Part shown: positions 15,840 to 25,289 of the stretch, piece by piece
Position numbering within the stretch: the stretch's first letter is position 1
How the letters are laid out: the number at the start of each line of letters is the position of its first letter
Assembly (NCBI RefSeq): GCF_000278275.1
Contig: NZ_JH725147.1
Span: 856,849-920,848, forward strand
From: Bartonella tamiae Th239
GTDB lineage: Bacteria > Pseudomonadota > Alphaproteobacteria > Rhizobiales > Rhizobiaceae
Length of the DNA stretch: 64,000 nucleotides
Direction: 5' to 3'
Program-made: the position numbers and the translations under genes
Notes under the pieces: model-generated
The model's input: only the letters and a program-made list of their open reading frames with translations
Told to the model about the DNA's origin: nothing
Database searches by the model: none

Positions 15840-16454
15840 TTACAGAATTTTTTTTGATGAAATAGTTGAATCAGCGTTGAGTTCATAAATAATGGGTTGG
15901 CCGGTAGCAAGTTCTTGTTTTATGATTTCTTCACCACTTAAGCCTTCAAGCGCCATAATGAGTGCACGAAGAGAATTACCATGAGCCGCAACTAAAACCG
16001 TTTCATTACGTAAAACATGCGGTTGGATAATATGCATATAATATGGCCAAACACGTGCCCCTGTATCACGTAAACTTTCCCCACCAGGTGGTGGAACGTC
16101 GTAAGAACGACGCCAGATGTGAACCTGTTCTTCACCCCATTCTTTGCGGGCATCATCCTTATTTAAACCTGAGAGATCACCATAATCGCGTTCATTAAGA
16201 GCTTGATTTTTAAACGTGTCCAGTTTGCATTGCCCCATTTCTTGTAATATCAACTCACATGTCGTTTGCGCTCTTTTTAAAGCTGATGTGTAGGCAATAT
16301 CAAATTTTAATCCAGCTGCTTTTAATTTTTGTCCGGCAGTAACTGCTTCTTCATGTCCTTTTTCTGTTAAGCCGGGATCTTTCCATCCTGTAAAAAGGTT
16401 TTTTAAGTTCCATTCACTTTGTCCGTGACGAACCAAAACTAAAATACGTGTCAT
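15840..16454 (-). CDS. gpmA: 2,3-bisphosphoglycerate-dependent phosphoglycerate mutase
   Basis: A 204-residue cytoplasmic enzyme of glycolysis and gluconeogenesis interconverting 3- and 2-phosphoglycerate. It shows the phosphohistidine motif [10 protein letters not shown] (H10), the substrate segment [23 protein letters not shown], and the second catalytic histidine in [11 protein letters not shown] (H158). It is shorter than the enterobacterial enzyme (about 250 residues), as is usual in Rhizobiales. It lies 35 bases downstream of dapB on the same strand, so the two are probably co-transcribed. An AGGAGGATC ribosome-binding site precedes the ATG. Confidence 0.96.
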   Translation of the reverse strand: MTRILVLVRHGQSEWNLKNLFTGWKDPGLTEKGHEEAVTAGQKLKAAGLKFDIAYTSALKRAQTTCELILQEMGQCKLDTFKNQALNERDYGDLSGLNKDDARKEWGEEQVHIWRRSYDVPPPGGESLRDTGARVWPYYMHIIQPHVLRNETVLVAAHGNSLRALIMALEGLSGEEIIKQELATGQPIIYELNADSTISSKKIL

Positions 16455-16489
16455 GTGATCCTCCTGATCATGTTTATGATGCCATTATA

Positions 16490-17296
16490 TTAATCGTTAA
16501 GACCTAATACGTCGAGCATAGAAAAAAGTCCTTTTTCTTGCTTATATGCCCAAAGTGCCGCTTTTACTGCACCATCGGCAAAAATTGAGCGTTCTTGCGC
16601 AAAATGTGATAAAACAAGACGCTCATTTGTCCCAGCAAAAATAACAGAATGATCGCCAATTACTGTACCACCTCGTAAAGCAGCAAATCCTATCTCACCG
16701 TCTTGGCGTGGAGACATAATACCATCGCGCCCATAAACACCGACTTTTTTTAAATCGACACCTCTGCCATTAGCGGCAGCCTTACCAAGCAACAAAGCCG
16801 TTCCCGAGGGCGCATCAATTTTACGGCGATGATGCATTTCTGAAATTTCAATATCATAATCGTTTGGACTAAGAGCTTGTGCCGCTTTATGGACAAGCCC
16901 TGCTAAAAGATTAACGCCAAGGCTCATATTGCCAGATTTTACTATTTTTGCATGAGCCGCGGCTGATTGAATTTTGTTTTCTTGATCAGGATTAAAACCT
17001 GTTGTTCCAATAATATGGACAATGCGTGCTTGAGCTGCAAAACCAGCATACATAACGCTTGCTTCAGGCTGTGTAAAATCTAAAATTCCATCTGATTGTG
17101 CAAGGGCAGGTAAGGGATCATCAGTTATTATTATTCCAGTTTTTTCGCCATCAACCAAAATATTAACATCTTGTCCCACATAGCTTGACCCTTGACGCAC
17201 AATTGCTGCACTAAGTGTAACGCCGTCAATACGTTTGACAGCACGAATGAGTTCGCCCCCCATCTTTCCATTGGCACCAACGACGGCTAAACGCAT
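16490..17296 (-). CDS. dapB: 4-hydroxy-tetrahydrodipicolinate reductase
   Basis: A 268-residue NAD(P)H-dependent enzyme of lysine and meso-diaminopimelate synthesis. The Rossmann motif [16 protein letters not shown] is at the N-terminus, and the family signature [19 protein letters not shown], with the catalytic His and Lys, lies near residues 154-172. GTTGF sits near the middle. The start has a TAGGAGAA ribosome-binding site. It is the first gene of a dapB-gpmA pair and is divergent from the sugar transporter; the 134-base gap must hold both promoters. It is complete. Confidence 0.97.
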   Translation of the reverse strand: MRLAVVGANGKMGGELIRAVKRIDGVTLSAAIVRQGSSYVGQDVNILVDGEKTGIIITDDPLPALAQSDGILDFTQPEASVMYAGFAAQARIVHIIGTTGFNPDQENKIQSAAAHAKIVKSGNMSLGVNLLAGLVHKAAQALSPNDYDIEISEMHHRRKIDAPSGTALLLGKAAANGRGVDLKKVGVYGRDGIMSPRQDGEIGFAALRGGTVIGDHSVIFAGTNERLVLSHFAQERSIFADGAVKAALWAYKQEKGLFSMLDVLGLND

Positions 17297-17430
17297 TATA
17301 TTCTCCTAAAAAATTGATCACTCAATGGTATTATATGTAAATTTAAATGACACTAAAGAGATTTTTTTTTAGTATATGATTGAATCGTTTTGAGTGAATT
17401 AAAAAAAACCTTTATATATGGGAGGGAAAC

Positions 17431-18819
17431 ATGCAATCACGAACTCATTCAACAAAACGTACTATTGTCTTTATTTGCTTTCTTGCGGCATTGGCTGGCT
17501 TGCTATTTGGTTTGGATACGGGCGTTATTTCTGGGGCTTTGCCCTTTTTATCACAAGAATTTGGACTTTCAGAAGTCGTTGAGGGGCGAGTTGTAAGCTC
17601 ACTCATGTTGGGAGCGGCTTTTGGAGCTATTTTTGCCGGTTGGCTTTCTTTTTATATAGGGCGAAAATATAGCCTGATCATTGCTGCAACTTTATTTGTT
17701 TTGGGCTCGCTTGTATGTGCTTTAAGCCCTAGTGTTGAAGTGTTAATCATCGCACGTGTGGCGCTTGGCGTTGCTATTGGTATCGCTTCATATGCTGCTC
17801 CACTTTATCTTTCAGAGATTGCTCCTGAAAAAATTCGTGGAAGTATGATTTCTTTTTACCAGTTGTTGATCACTGTTGGTATTTTAGCCGCTTATCTTTC
17901 AAATACCGCTTTTAGTTATTGGGAAGCATGGCGTTGGATGTTAGGTGTCATCGCTATTCCAGCAGCATTAATGTTTTTGGGTGCTTTGGTCTTGCCGAGA
18001 AGTCCGCGTTGGTTGGCATCTAAAGGGCGCTTAAAAGAGGCAGAGCGTGTTCTTGATGGCATTCGCGAAACACAAGAAGAAGCGAAGAATGAACTTACAG
18101 AAATTGTCGATAGCTTAAAAATCAAGCAAAGTGGTTGGTTGTTATTTAAACATAATGCCAATTTTCGTCGTTCAGTAGGTCTTGGTGTTGTTTTGCAAAT
18201 TATGCAACAATTTACAGGCATTAATATTATTTTATATTTTGCACCAAGAATTATAGAAATCGCTGGTTTTACAAGTACAACACAACAAATGTGGGGAACG
18301 GTTATTGTTGGTCTTGTCAATGTGTTTGCCACGTTTATCGCAATGGGTGTTGTTGACAGTTGGGGAAGACGAAAAACACTGGTCCTTGGCTTTAGTGTTA
18401 TGGCCATTGGTATGGGCGTTTTAAGCTTGATGCTTGGAATGGGCTCAACCACGGTATGGGCACAATATTTTGCGATTTTTGTTTTATTGATATTTATTGT
18501 TGGCTTTGCAATGAGTGCTGGTCCATTGGTCTGGGTGTTATGTTCTGAAATACAACCATTAAAGGGACGTGATTTTGGTATTACTGTTTCAACAGCGACC
18601 AACTGGTTTGCTAATATGGCAATTGCCACTCCCTTCCTTTATATGATCTCCAATTGGGGCGGTTCAATAACGTTTCTTTTATTTGCTATAATGAATGCAA
18701 TTTTTATAGGAATTACATTATGGCTTGTGCCAGAGACGAAAAATATTTCCTTAGAAAATATTGAAGCCAATTTAATGTCAGGCAAAAAATTACGCCAAAT
18801 TGGTCAGCCTGTACAATAA
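17431..18819 (+). CDS. Sugar porter (MFS) transporter, GalP/XylE type
   Basis: A 462-residue inner-membrane sugar:proton symporter with twelve predicted membrane segments. Family signatures are clear: GLLFGLDTGVISGALPF in helix 1, GRKYSL in the first loop, LPRSPRWLASKGR after helix 6, QQFTGINIILYFAPRI in helix 7, and PETKNISLENIE at the end. The QQ.TGIN sugar-binding motif points to hexose or pentose uptake; galactose, glucose, xylose and arabinose carriers cannot be told apart here. GGGAGGG precedes the ATG. A glucokinase gene lies convergently just downstream, which fits uptake of glucose or a related sugar, though they are not co-transcribed. Confidence 0.93.
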   Translation: MQSRTHSTKRTIVFICFLAALAGLLFGLDTGVISGALPFLSQEFGLSEVVEGRVVSSLMLGAAFGAIFAGWLSFYIGRKYSLIIAATLFVLGSLVCALSPSVEVLIIARVALGVAIGIASYAAPLYLSEIAPEKIRGSMISFYQLLITVGILAAYLSNTAFSYWEAWRWMLGVIAIPAALMFLGALVLPRSPRWLASKGRLKEAERVLDGIRETQEEAKNELTEIVDSLKIKQSGWLLFKHNANFRRSVGLGVVLQIMQQFTGINIILYFAPRIIEIAGFTSTTQQMWGTVIVGLVNVFATFIAMGVVDSWGRRKTLVLGFSVMAIGMGVLSLMLGMGSTTVWAQYFAIFVLLIFIVGFAMSAGPLVWVLCSEIQPLKGRDFGITVSTATNWFANMAIATPFLYMISNWGGSITFLLFAIMNAIFIGITLWLVPETKNISLENIEANLMSGKKLRQIGQPVQ

Positions 18820-18829
18820 ATAAAAAAAT

Positions 18830-18857
18830 AAGACCGCAATAGTGATATTGCGGTCTT
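18830..18857. terminator. Bidirectional terminator between sugar porter and glk
   Basis: AAGACCGCAATA and TATTGCGGTCTT form a perfect 12-bp stem with the loop GTGA. An A-rich run lies on the left, giving U's for minus-strand transcripts, and T-rich sequence lies on the right. It sits between the two convergent genes, so it likely ends both transcripts. Confidence 0.85.
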
Positions 18858-18907
18858 AATGCTATATTTTACGAAAAGAAAATCTTCTTATTTAACCAAG
18901 AAATACT

Positions 18908-19945
18908 TTATAGCTTATCAGTATCAGCATACCATAAACGGTCTTTTTTATCGATGAGATAACGACGCGGATGGCGCACATAAGCATCCATACCAACAAG
19001 AGCAGCACGTGGATGTGTGAGGGTGAAAACAGGAATTTTTTCTAATAAATGACGATGGGGTGCTTTATCCTCAAAACTGTTGCGGAATTCTTGCTGATTG
19101 ATAAGTTTGAAAATTTTGGGTGTAATTCCGCCGCCAATGAAAACGCCGCCTTTTGCTTTAAAGGTGAGTGCAAAATCACCAGCAAGACGCGCCAAATAAT
19201 GAATAAAAAAGTTAATAGCTTCACGAGCTTGTATCTCATTAGTATTATGTGCTGCGACAGTGATGGCATTTGGGCTTGTTAAAATAGGTTCCACACCATC
19301 TGCTTTGCATATAGCGTGATAGATGCTTAAAATACCACTGCCACTTAAAAGAGCTTCAGCACGAATGCGACCATCTGTTTTATCTAAAAAAGGTAATAAT
19401 TCTATATCGCGCTGGCTTCTTGGTGCATAATCAACATGACCGCCTTCACCCGCAATTGGGATATAACGATTTTCCAAATGCGCCAAACCTGCAACACCAA
19501 GTCCTGTGCCAGGCCCCATAATAACGCGTGAACCGGGATTTAAATTATCCAATGGACCAATTGGTATGAGATACTCTTTTGAAAGCGCACTTGTTGCAAG
19601 TGCTTGTGCTTCGAAATCATTGATAACAAAAACCTGCTTAAAACCGAGTTTTTTAATTAAATCATGTGGTCGGATAATCCAATGTGAATTGGTTAAAGGA
19701 ATTTCTTCTCCTTCAACTGGACCTGCAATTGCTAAAAGTATTGATTTTGGTCGCATATCAGCAAGAGGAAGCACACCTTGTATGATCGCATCGTCTATAT
19801 TTGTGAAATCTGAAACTGTTTTTGTTGCAAAAATTTGCTCTTGTCTTGCTTCTTTTTGTATAAGCGCAAATCGTGCATTGGTACCACCAATATCACCAAT
19901 CAAAACGGGGAATTCAAGAACATTATCAGGCATGTTATTTTCCAT
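18908..19945 (-). CDS. glk: Glucokinase
   Basis: A 345-residue cytoplasmic enzyme phosphorylating glucose with ATP. It has the phosphate motif LIGDIGGTNARFALI near the N-terminus, INDFEAQALA with the catalytic Asp, VIMGPGTGLGVAGL, and GEGGHVDYAPRSQRD, all typical of the bacterial Glk (ROK-independent) family. GGVFIGGGITPK is the C-terminal adenosine-binding piece. The start at 19945 overlaps the mepA stop by 11 bases; an ATG at 19933 would avoid the overlap. It is the last gene of a minus-strand series that begins at 23523. Confidence 0.95.
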   Translation of the reverse strand: MENNMPDNVLEFPVLIGDIGGTNARFALIQKEARQEQIFATKTVSDFTNIDDAIIQGVLPLADMRPKSILLAIAGPVEGEEIPLTNSHWIIRPHDLIKKLGFKQVFVINDFEAQALATSALSKEYLIPIGPLDNLNPGSRVIMGPGTGLGVAGLAHLENRYIPIAGEGGHVDYAPRSQRDIELLPFLDKTDGRIRAEALLSGSGILSIYHAICKADGVEPILTSPNAITVAAHNTNEIQAREAINFFIHYLARLAGDFALTFKAKGGVFIGGGITPKIFKLINQQEFRNSFEDKAPHRHLLEKIPVFTLTHPRAALVGMDAYVRHPRRYLIDKKDRLWYADTDKL

Positions 19946-20849
19946 TTTGTAAATTTTTCATTTTAGACGTTTCTACCAATTGTTGGCAAGCTTGTGGTAA
20001 GTCTTTTACAGTCATTATATAAGGTTTAGAAGGTGTTGTCCGTTTGTTGTTTGTTTGTGGTTTCCAAGGCGCTTCACTAAACCACCATTCTAAACTTTTA
20101 TCGCATCCATCGTCTTTGGTGATAGGGGGCTGCGATTGACATTGTGGTGATCCGTTTTGACACTTCATACGGACGTGAAAATGCCAATAATGTCCATAAT
20201 AAGGGCGAATTTTACTTAACCACTTTCGATCACCTTTTACGCTTTCACATAAATGCTTTTTTATACCTGGATGAACAAATATTCGATCAACTTCGGGATC
20301 ATTTGCTGCTAAATGAAGAAGTGCTGTGCGTTCAAATGACCATTTTTTAGGATCAATATATAATGATTTTGGTTTGAGCATCGAAATGCCTTGCAGTGTT
20401 TCTCGTTCGTGAAGATTTAAGCGTTGTTGAGGCATAGGGGTAAACCAAATATCGGCGTCAAGACCGACTTGATGAGACGCATGACCATTGAGCATTGGTC
20501 CACCAAGAGGTTGGGATATATCACCAATAAGCAAACCTCTCCAACCATTTTTTGCAGCATTTTTTGATAAGTTTTCAAGAAATTTAATCATTGCTGGATG
20601 CGCCCAATTGCGATGGCGCGAAGGGCGCATAACTTGCCAATTTGGCCCTTCTAAAGGTAAAGCAACACCACCTGCCAAACACCCTTTGGAGTAAAATCCA
20701 ATAGATTGCGTTGCACCAAGAGAAGGCACAATTTGGCTTCCAAATACGTCTTTTGCGGGTTCATCTGCTTTGCTTAAGACTGGCGTAAAAACACATATTA
20801 TCAGCCCTAATAATAAAATAGAACTGGATTTATAGCCTGTTTTTTTCAT
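19935..20849 (-). CDS. mepA: Penicillin-insensitive murein endopeptidase
   Basis: A 304-residue periplasmic LAS-family metallopeptidase that cuts D-Ala-meso-DAP cross-links in peptidoglycan. I start it at 20849, where MKKTGYKSSSILLLGLIICVF gives a clean signal peptide; a longer open frame up to 21029 would bury it and overlap the upstream gene. Zinc-binding motifs are visible: HASHQVGLDADIW (about residue 121) and HYWHFHVRM (about residue 219). Several Cys residues in the C-terminal part probably form disulfides. It is 13 bases after the SDR gene and overlaps glk. Confidence 0.94.
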   Translation of the reverse strand: MKKTGYKSSSILLLGLIICVFTPVLSKADEPAKDVFGSQIVPSLGATQSIGFYSKGCLAGGVALPLEGPNWQVMRPSRHRNWAHPAMIKFLENLSKNAAKNGWRGLLIGDISQPLGGPMLNGHASHQVGLDADIWFTPMPQQRLNLHERETLQGISMLKPKSLYIDPKKWSFERTALLHLAANDPEVDRIFVHPGIKKHLCESVKGDRKWLSKIRPYYGHYWHFHVRMKCQNGSPQCQSQPPITKDDGCDKSLEWWFSEAPWKPQTNNKRTTPSKPYIMTVKDLPQACQQLVETSKMKNLQNGK

Positions 20850-20862
20850 CGCGGGTGCTTCT

Positions 20863-21717
20863 TTATTTCCAATTGCCTGAAGCCCACATGGCATCAAGTG
20901 CAAGTTGGTAATTTTGATATTTAAACAGATAGCCAATGGATCGCAATTTACGATTTGATATGCGTTTGTTATCATTATAAAAAGAGCGGGCCATTGATGA
21001 CATTGTCGCTTCTTCAAAAGATTGCTCAATTGGTGGTATCATACCCATGAGAGTGGATGCATAAGTAATAACATCTTGCGGTGGTGCAGGTTCACAGTCA
21101 ACAAGATTATAAATGCCACGCACTTTATTTTGACTAAAAAGATTCAAAATTCCGGCAATATCATCACTGTGAATACGGTTAAAAACTTGATCTTTTTTGA
21201 TAATTCGTCGCGCTTTATTTTCAGTGAGCTTGATGAAAGCGTTGCGGCCAGGACCGTAAATGCCGCCCAATCGTAAAATTGCTAGTGGAATATTTTTTAA
21301 TTTGGCAAATTCTGTCCATTCATTTTCAGCTTGAAGACGCGCTTTATTGCGTTCTAATTTTGGATAACATGGGGCGGTTTCATCAATCCATTTGCCTTGA
21401 TGGTCACCGTAAACGCCAATGGTTGAAAGATAGCCAATCCATTCAAGTTTTTTTGTATGATCTAATAGTGAAGACTGACGTAAAAGACTATCGCCTGTTT
21501 CATCTGGTGGAATGGAAATAATAAGATGTGTGATTTGGTTTAAAGTGTTTTCTAAGTTTGTTTGTGAGTTATAATTGGGAAAAATGAGTGGTTTTATATT
21601 AGCTTTTTCTAAATCAGAAAATCGATTTTCACTGCGTGTTGTTCCGTAAAAGTCGGCGTTAGACTGGCGCGCAAAAGCACATGCACTATAACCAGCACCA
21701 AAAATGAAAAAGCGCAT
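20863..21717 (-). CDS. NAD-dependent epimerase/SDR-family protein
   Basis: A 284-residue protein starting MRFFIFGAGYSACAFARQ, where FGAGYSACAFA is an atypical nucleotide-binding glycine motif of extended SDR proteins (YeeZ-like). The segment YLSTIGVYGDHQGKW carries the Tyr of the active-site region, and RLGGIYGPGRNAFI follows. The ATG at 21717 is chosen because it directly follows the queG stop; the longer version would overlap it. It is conserved beside queG and gst in this minus-strand cluster. The substrate is unknown; sugar-nucleotide activity is a guess from the family. Confidence 0.8.
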   Translation of the reverse strand: MRFFIFGAGYSACAFARQSNADFYGTTRSENRFSDLEKANIKPLIFPNYNSQTNLENTLNQITHLIISIPPDETGDSLLRQSSLLDHTKKLEWIGYLSTIGVYGDHQGKWIDETAPCYPKLERNKARLQAENEWTEFAKLKNIPLAILRLGGIYGPGRNAFIKLTENKARRIIKKDQVFNRIHSDDIAGILNLFSQNKVRGIYNLVDCEPAPPQDVITYASTLMGMIPPIEQSFEEATMSSMARSFYNDNKRISNRKLRSIGYLFKYQNYQLALDAMWASGNWK

Positions 21718-21719
21718 TG

Positions 21720-22859
21720 TTAAGACTCCCATTCCATTAACACACTCGGATCATGTTGCCGCTTTGTGTATTCTTGTCGCATTATAACGAAATATTCATG
21801 ACTAACCAATTGTTTCATAGCCCAAACGGCCATTCCTGCAACAAGAGGACTTTCATCTTCAAGCAGTTTTTCAACAGGCATGATGAGAGTGCTATCACCA
21901 CTATTACCTGCTGCAATTAAACAATTGCGGATAAAACGATGACGACCGATGCGCTTAACAGGTGAAGCGGAAAAAAAACGACGAAATTTGGGGTCATCCA
22001 ATTCAAGCAACATGGCAAGAGGTGGATTGATAAGATCGTCTCTTGCTTGTAATTTGATTTCGTGTGTTTTGCGTGCAAATTTATTCCATGGACAAACGGA
22101 CAAACAATCATCGCAGCCATAAATACGATTGCCGATGGCTTTGCGAAAATTTAATGGAATTTGTTCTTTTAATTCGATTGTAAGATAAGAAATGCACCGA
22201 CGTGCATCCAATTGATAGGGTGCAGGAAATGCATCTGTCGGACATATAGTCAAACACGCACTGCATGAGCCACAATGATCTTTTTCAAACTTATCAAGAG
22301 GTAGGGGAATATCGGTAAAAATCGATCCTAAAAACAACCATGATCCGTAATCTTTATTCACAAGATTTGTGTGTTTTCCTTGCCAGCCAAGACCTGCTGC
22401 TTGTGCTAATGGTTTTTCCATAACAGGTGCAGTATCCACAAAAATTTTAACATGAGCTCCAGAACGTGCGGCAAAACGTGAAGCAATTTGTTTAAGACGC
22501 CCTTTCATAATATCATGATAATCGCGATGTCGCGCATAAACGGAAATATTGCCACAATTTTTATTTTCATTTTTTTTAAGCGGGTTATAGTCTGGCCCAT
22601 AATTCATGGCGAGCATTATGATGGATTGTGCTTCAGGCCATAAATTTTGAGGTGATATACGTCTTTGTTGCGTTTCACGCATCCATTCCATCGTGCCGTG
22701 ATAACCTTCATCAAGTGCATGATTAAGGCGTATTCCTGCCTGATCGCTGATTTGATTGGTGATACCAAGCAAATTAAAGCCTTGATTTTCAGCTTCTTTT
22801 TGTAAAAATTTTTTTAATTTTATTTGGCGTTCAAAAGTCGAGGTCGGCATAATGAGCAC
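21720..22859 (-). CDS. queG: Epoxyqueuosine reductase (cobalamin-dependent)
   Basis: A 379-residue cytoplasmic enzyme for the last step of queuosine formation in tRNA. Two ferredoxin-like motifs are present: CGSCSACLTICPTDAFPAPY (about residue 195) and CDDCLSVCPWNKFA (about 247). The N-terminal part binds cobalamin (LAMNYGPDYNP ... YARHRDYHDIMK). The C-terminus has a HEAT-repeat-like tail (LLEDESPLVAGMAVWAMKQL). It starts inside the 3' end of the gst gene (about 29-base overlap; 22850 is an alternative start). It is the second B12-dependent enzyme in this window besides MetH. Confidence 0.95.
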   Translation of the reverse strand: MLIMPTSTFERQIKLKKFLQKEAENQGFNLLGITNQISDQAGIRLNHALDEGYHGTMEWMRETQQRRISPQNLWPEAQSIIMLAMNYGPDYNPLKKNENKNCGNISVYARHRDYHDIMKGRLKQIASRFAARSGAHVKIFVDTAPVMEKPLAQAAGLGWQGKHTNLVNKDYGSWLFLGSIFTDIPLPLDKFEKDHCGSCSACLTICPTDAFPAPYQLDARRCISYLTIELKEQIPLNFRKAIGNRIYGCDDCLSVCPWNKFARKTHEIKLQARDDLINPPLAMLLELDDPKFRRFFSASPVKRIGRHRFIRNCLIAAGNSGDSTLIMPVEKLLEDESPLVAGMAVWAMKQLVSHEYFVIMRQEYTKRQHDPSVLMEWES

Positions 22860-23523
22860 TGGGCGCTAGCCCCCTTATCCGATCATTTAATAAAGGACGA
22901 AACGCAGGGCGAGATTTCACCCGCATATACCAATCGCGGCTTGCAGGTGTTTGCGTCCAATCAATTTCACCCATAAAATCAAGAACTGAAAGTGAAGCAG
23001 CAGCTGCAAGATCAGCATAAGAAATACGGGTGCCAGCTAACCAGTCACGTGAAGCTGAAAGCCATTCGAGATACTGCATATGAGGGCGAATGTTGGCGCG
23101 TGCATTGCGCAATGTTTGAGAATCAGGCGCACCTCCGCCCATTGCCAATGGCATTTCTCTTTTATAAATACGTTCGCGCACGATATGACGCGTGACTTCA
23201 CTTTCAAATTTCCCTAGAAACCAATCGGTAAGACGACGCACTTCTGCCCGTTCTAGTGAATTTTCAGGAAAAAGTTTTAAATCGCGTTTTAAACTGCCGC
23301 GTGTTTCATCTAAATATTCATAGATAACATAAGCACCACACAGCGGTGTTTCGCTTTCTGCTAACAAAACAGGTAAGCTGCCTGCAGGGTTAAGTACTAA
23401 AAATTCCCGCCGTCTTGCCCATTCGAATTCTTCGATTAAGTTTGTGGCTATGCCATATTCATGTAAAACAAGCCGTGTAAAACGGGAGGCAGAAGACATC
23501 GGATGATGAAAAAGCGTCAGCAT
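22831..23523 (-). CDS. Glutathione S-transferase family protein
   Basis: A 230-residue cytoplasmic protein with a thioredoxin-like N-terminus: MLTLFHHPMSSASRFTRLVL (the Ser residues at 10-11 are candidates for glutathione activation) and LNPAGSLPVLLAE with the cis-Pro. A helical C-terminal domain follows, containing LAGTRISYADLAAAASLSVLD, the N-capping region typical of GSTs. It leads the gst-queG-SDR-mepA-glk minus-strand cluster and overlaps queG. The substrate is unknown; related genes are found beside queG in other Rhizobiales. Confidence 0.9.
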   Translation of the reverse strand: MLTLFHHPMSSASRFTRLVLHEYGIATNLIEEFEWARRREFLVLNPAGSLPVLLAESETPLCGAYVIYEYLDETRGSLKRDLKLFPENSLERAEVRRLTDWFLGKFESEVTRHIVRERIYKREMPLAMGGGAPDSQTLRNARANIRPHMQYLEWLSASRDWLAGTRISYADLAAAASLSVLDFMGEIDWTQTPASRDWYMRVKSRPAFRPLLNDRIRGLAPSAHYADLDF

Positions 23524-23658
23524 GGCTTACCTAGTTTAAAATTGTGCATTTAACGTCTTATAAAGCTCAAATGCGTTAAGAACAAGAAAGGTGTTTTAGG
23601 ATGCCAAACTAGCCACAACCATGCTTAATGATCGCTTAATAATAAAAGGACAAGTTTT

Positions 23659-24465
23659 ATGGACATTGCTCAATGGGTTCAATCTTTCATTTTAGGGTTG
23701 ATAGAAGGTGTCACCGAATTTATTCCTGTATCGTCAACAGGACATTTGGTATTAGCAGGACATTTTATGGGGTTTCATTCTACCAATAATACATTTGAAA
23801 TTCTCATACAGCTTGGTGCAATTTTAGCAATTTTAACGGTCTATTGCGCTAAATTGATGCGTATTATTAAAGCACTTCCTTTTGATCCTTCTGCAAGACG
23901 TTTTGTCATTGGGGTTCTACTGGCTTTTTTACCTGCTGTCATTATTGGTATTTTGGCACACGGTTTTATTAAATCTGTTTTATTGGATTCCCCTAAACTT
24001 ATTTGTATTTCTTTAATTATCGGTGGAATTATTCTTATTATCGTTGATTGTTTGCCTATAAAACCACGTTATACTGATGCAACACACTATCCACTTTCGG
24101 TGTATTTTAAAATTGGCCTTTGCCAATGTGTTGCTATGATTCCGGGTGTATCACGATCAGGCTCAACCATTGTTGGTGCATTGCTTATGGGGGCTGATAA
24201 ACGGTCTGCTGCAGAGTTTTCATTTTTTCTTGCAATGCCTACTATGGTCGGTGCTTTTGCTTATGATCTTATGAAAAATTATAAAGTTTTAACTTGGAAT
24301 GATGGTGTGTCAATATTCATAGGTTTTTTCGTTGCTTTCATTGCAGGTGTTTTTGTTGTTCGTCGTTTGCTTGATTATGTTTCAAATCATGGTTACCGCT
24401 TGTTTGGCTATTGGCGCCTTATTGTCGGAATTCTGGGTCTTTTGGCACTTACATTTTGGGGATAA
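23659..24465 (+). CDS. uppP: Undecaprenyl-diphosphatase
   Basis: A 268-residue inner-membrane phosphatase recycling the undecaprenyl carrier used for peptidoglycan and other envelope polymers. Both BacA-family motifs are present: [20 protein letters not shown] near residues 13-32 and [17 protein letters not shown] near residue 168. Several hydrophobic helices cover the rest. The gene is transcribed alone, divergent from gst across a 135-base gap. The ribosome-binding site is AAAAGGACAAG. Complete and normal in length. Confidence 0.95.
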   Translation: MDIAQWVQSFILGLIEGVTEFIPVSSTGHLVLAGHFMGFHSTNNTFEILIQLGAILAILTVYCAKLMRIIKALPFDPSARRFVIGVLLAFLPAVIIGILAHGFIKSVLLDSPKLICISLIIGGIILIIVDCLPIKPRYTDATHYPLSVYFKIGLCQCVAMIPGVSRSGSTIVGALLMGADKRSAAEFSFFLAMPTMVGAFAYDLMKNYKVLTWNDGVSIFIGFFVAFIAGVFVVRRLLDYVSNHGYRLFGYWRLIVGILGLLALTFWG

Positions 24466-24641
24466 AAATTCTCAAAGAGGGGTGCATGTCCACTTTCACC
24501 TTGATGATAACGTAACTTTTAATAATATAAACGTTTAGAATGTTTACTCAATTATTGTGATGACAAAACGTATTACGTTTTGAAGTTTTGCTGTGCTTAT
24601 ATTTTAATCAATAAAATTGATTTTAAATCTTTTTCAAAATT

Positions 24642-25289
24642 TTACTGTGTGATTGCTTGTATAATTGCTGCGCGCAATTGGTCTAAACCCATTTTTTTTT
24701 CTGATGATGTTGCCAAAAGCTCAGGATAGGATGCTGGTCTTTTTAAAACGCCAGAGCGTGTTGTTTCCAAAAGTTTTGATAATTGTAGCGGTTTAATTTT
24801 ATCGCCTTTGGTTAAAACGATCTGATAAGAAACCGCCGCTTTATCTAAAAGATTCAAAACGTCGGAATCATTTTTTTTAATGCCATGGCGAGAATCAATT
24901 AAGACATAAACACGCTTTAATGTGGTACGGCCTCTTAAATAATCGAAAACCAAACGAGTCCATGCATCAACTTGTGCTTTAGGCGCTTCAGCAAATCCAT
25001 ATCCCGGCATATCCACAAGTGCCATAGGCGGTAAATCACCTTCTACACCGCTATAACCATCAGGAACAAAATAATTCAATTCCTGAGTGCGCCCGGGCGT
25101 GTTTGAGGTGCGTGCCAAACCTTTATGACCAAGAATGGCATTGATTAAAGATGATTTTCCTACATTAGAGCGGCCAGCAAAAGCAATCTCAGGTGGCCCT
25201 TCAGGCGGCAAAAATTTCATCGAAGGGACGCCGCGAATGAAAATCCAATTGCGGGCAAAAAGTCCCACATTTGTAGGACTATTGCTCAC
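24642..25289 (-). CDS. engB: Ribosome biogenesis GTP-binding protein YihA/YsxC
   Basis: A 215-residue GTPase needed for large-subunit assembly. The G1 motif is [15 protein letters not shown]3 lies in [13 protein letters not shown], and G4 is [17 protein letters not shown] is the switch I region. The GTG start follows the yidC stop with no gap (TAA GTG), so the two genes are translationally linked. It closes the rpmH-rnpA-yidC-engB cluster, an order kept across Rhizobiales. Confidence 0.96.
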   Translation of the reverse strand: MSNSPTNVGLFARNWIFIRGVPSMKFLPPEGPPEIAFAGRSNVGKSSLINAILGHKGLARTSNTPGRTQELNYFVPDGYSGVEGDLPPMALVDMPGYGFAEAPKAQVDAWTRLVFDYLRGRTTLKRVYVLIDSRHGIKKNDSDVLNLLDKAAVSYQIVLTKGDKIKPLQLSKLLETTRSGVLKRPASYPELLATSSEKKMGLDQLRAAIIQAITQ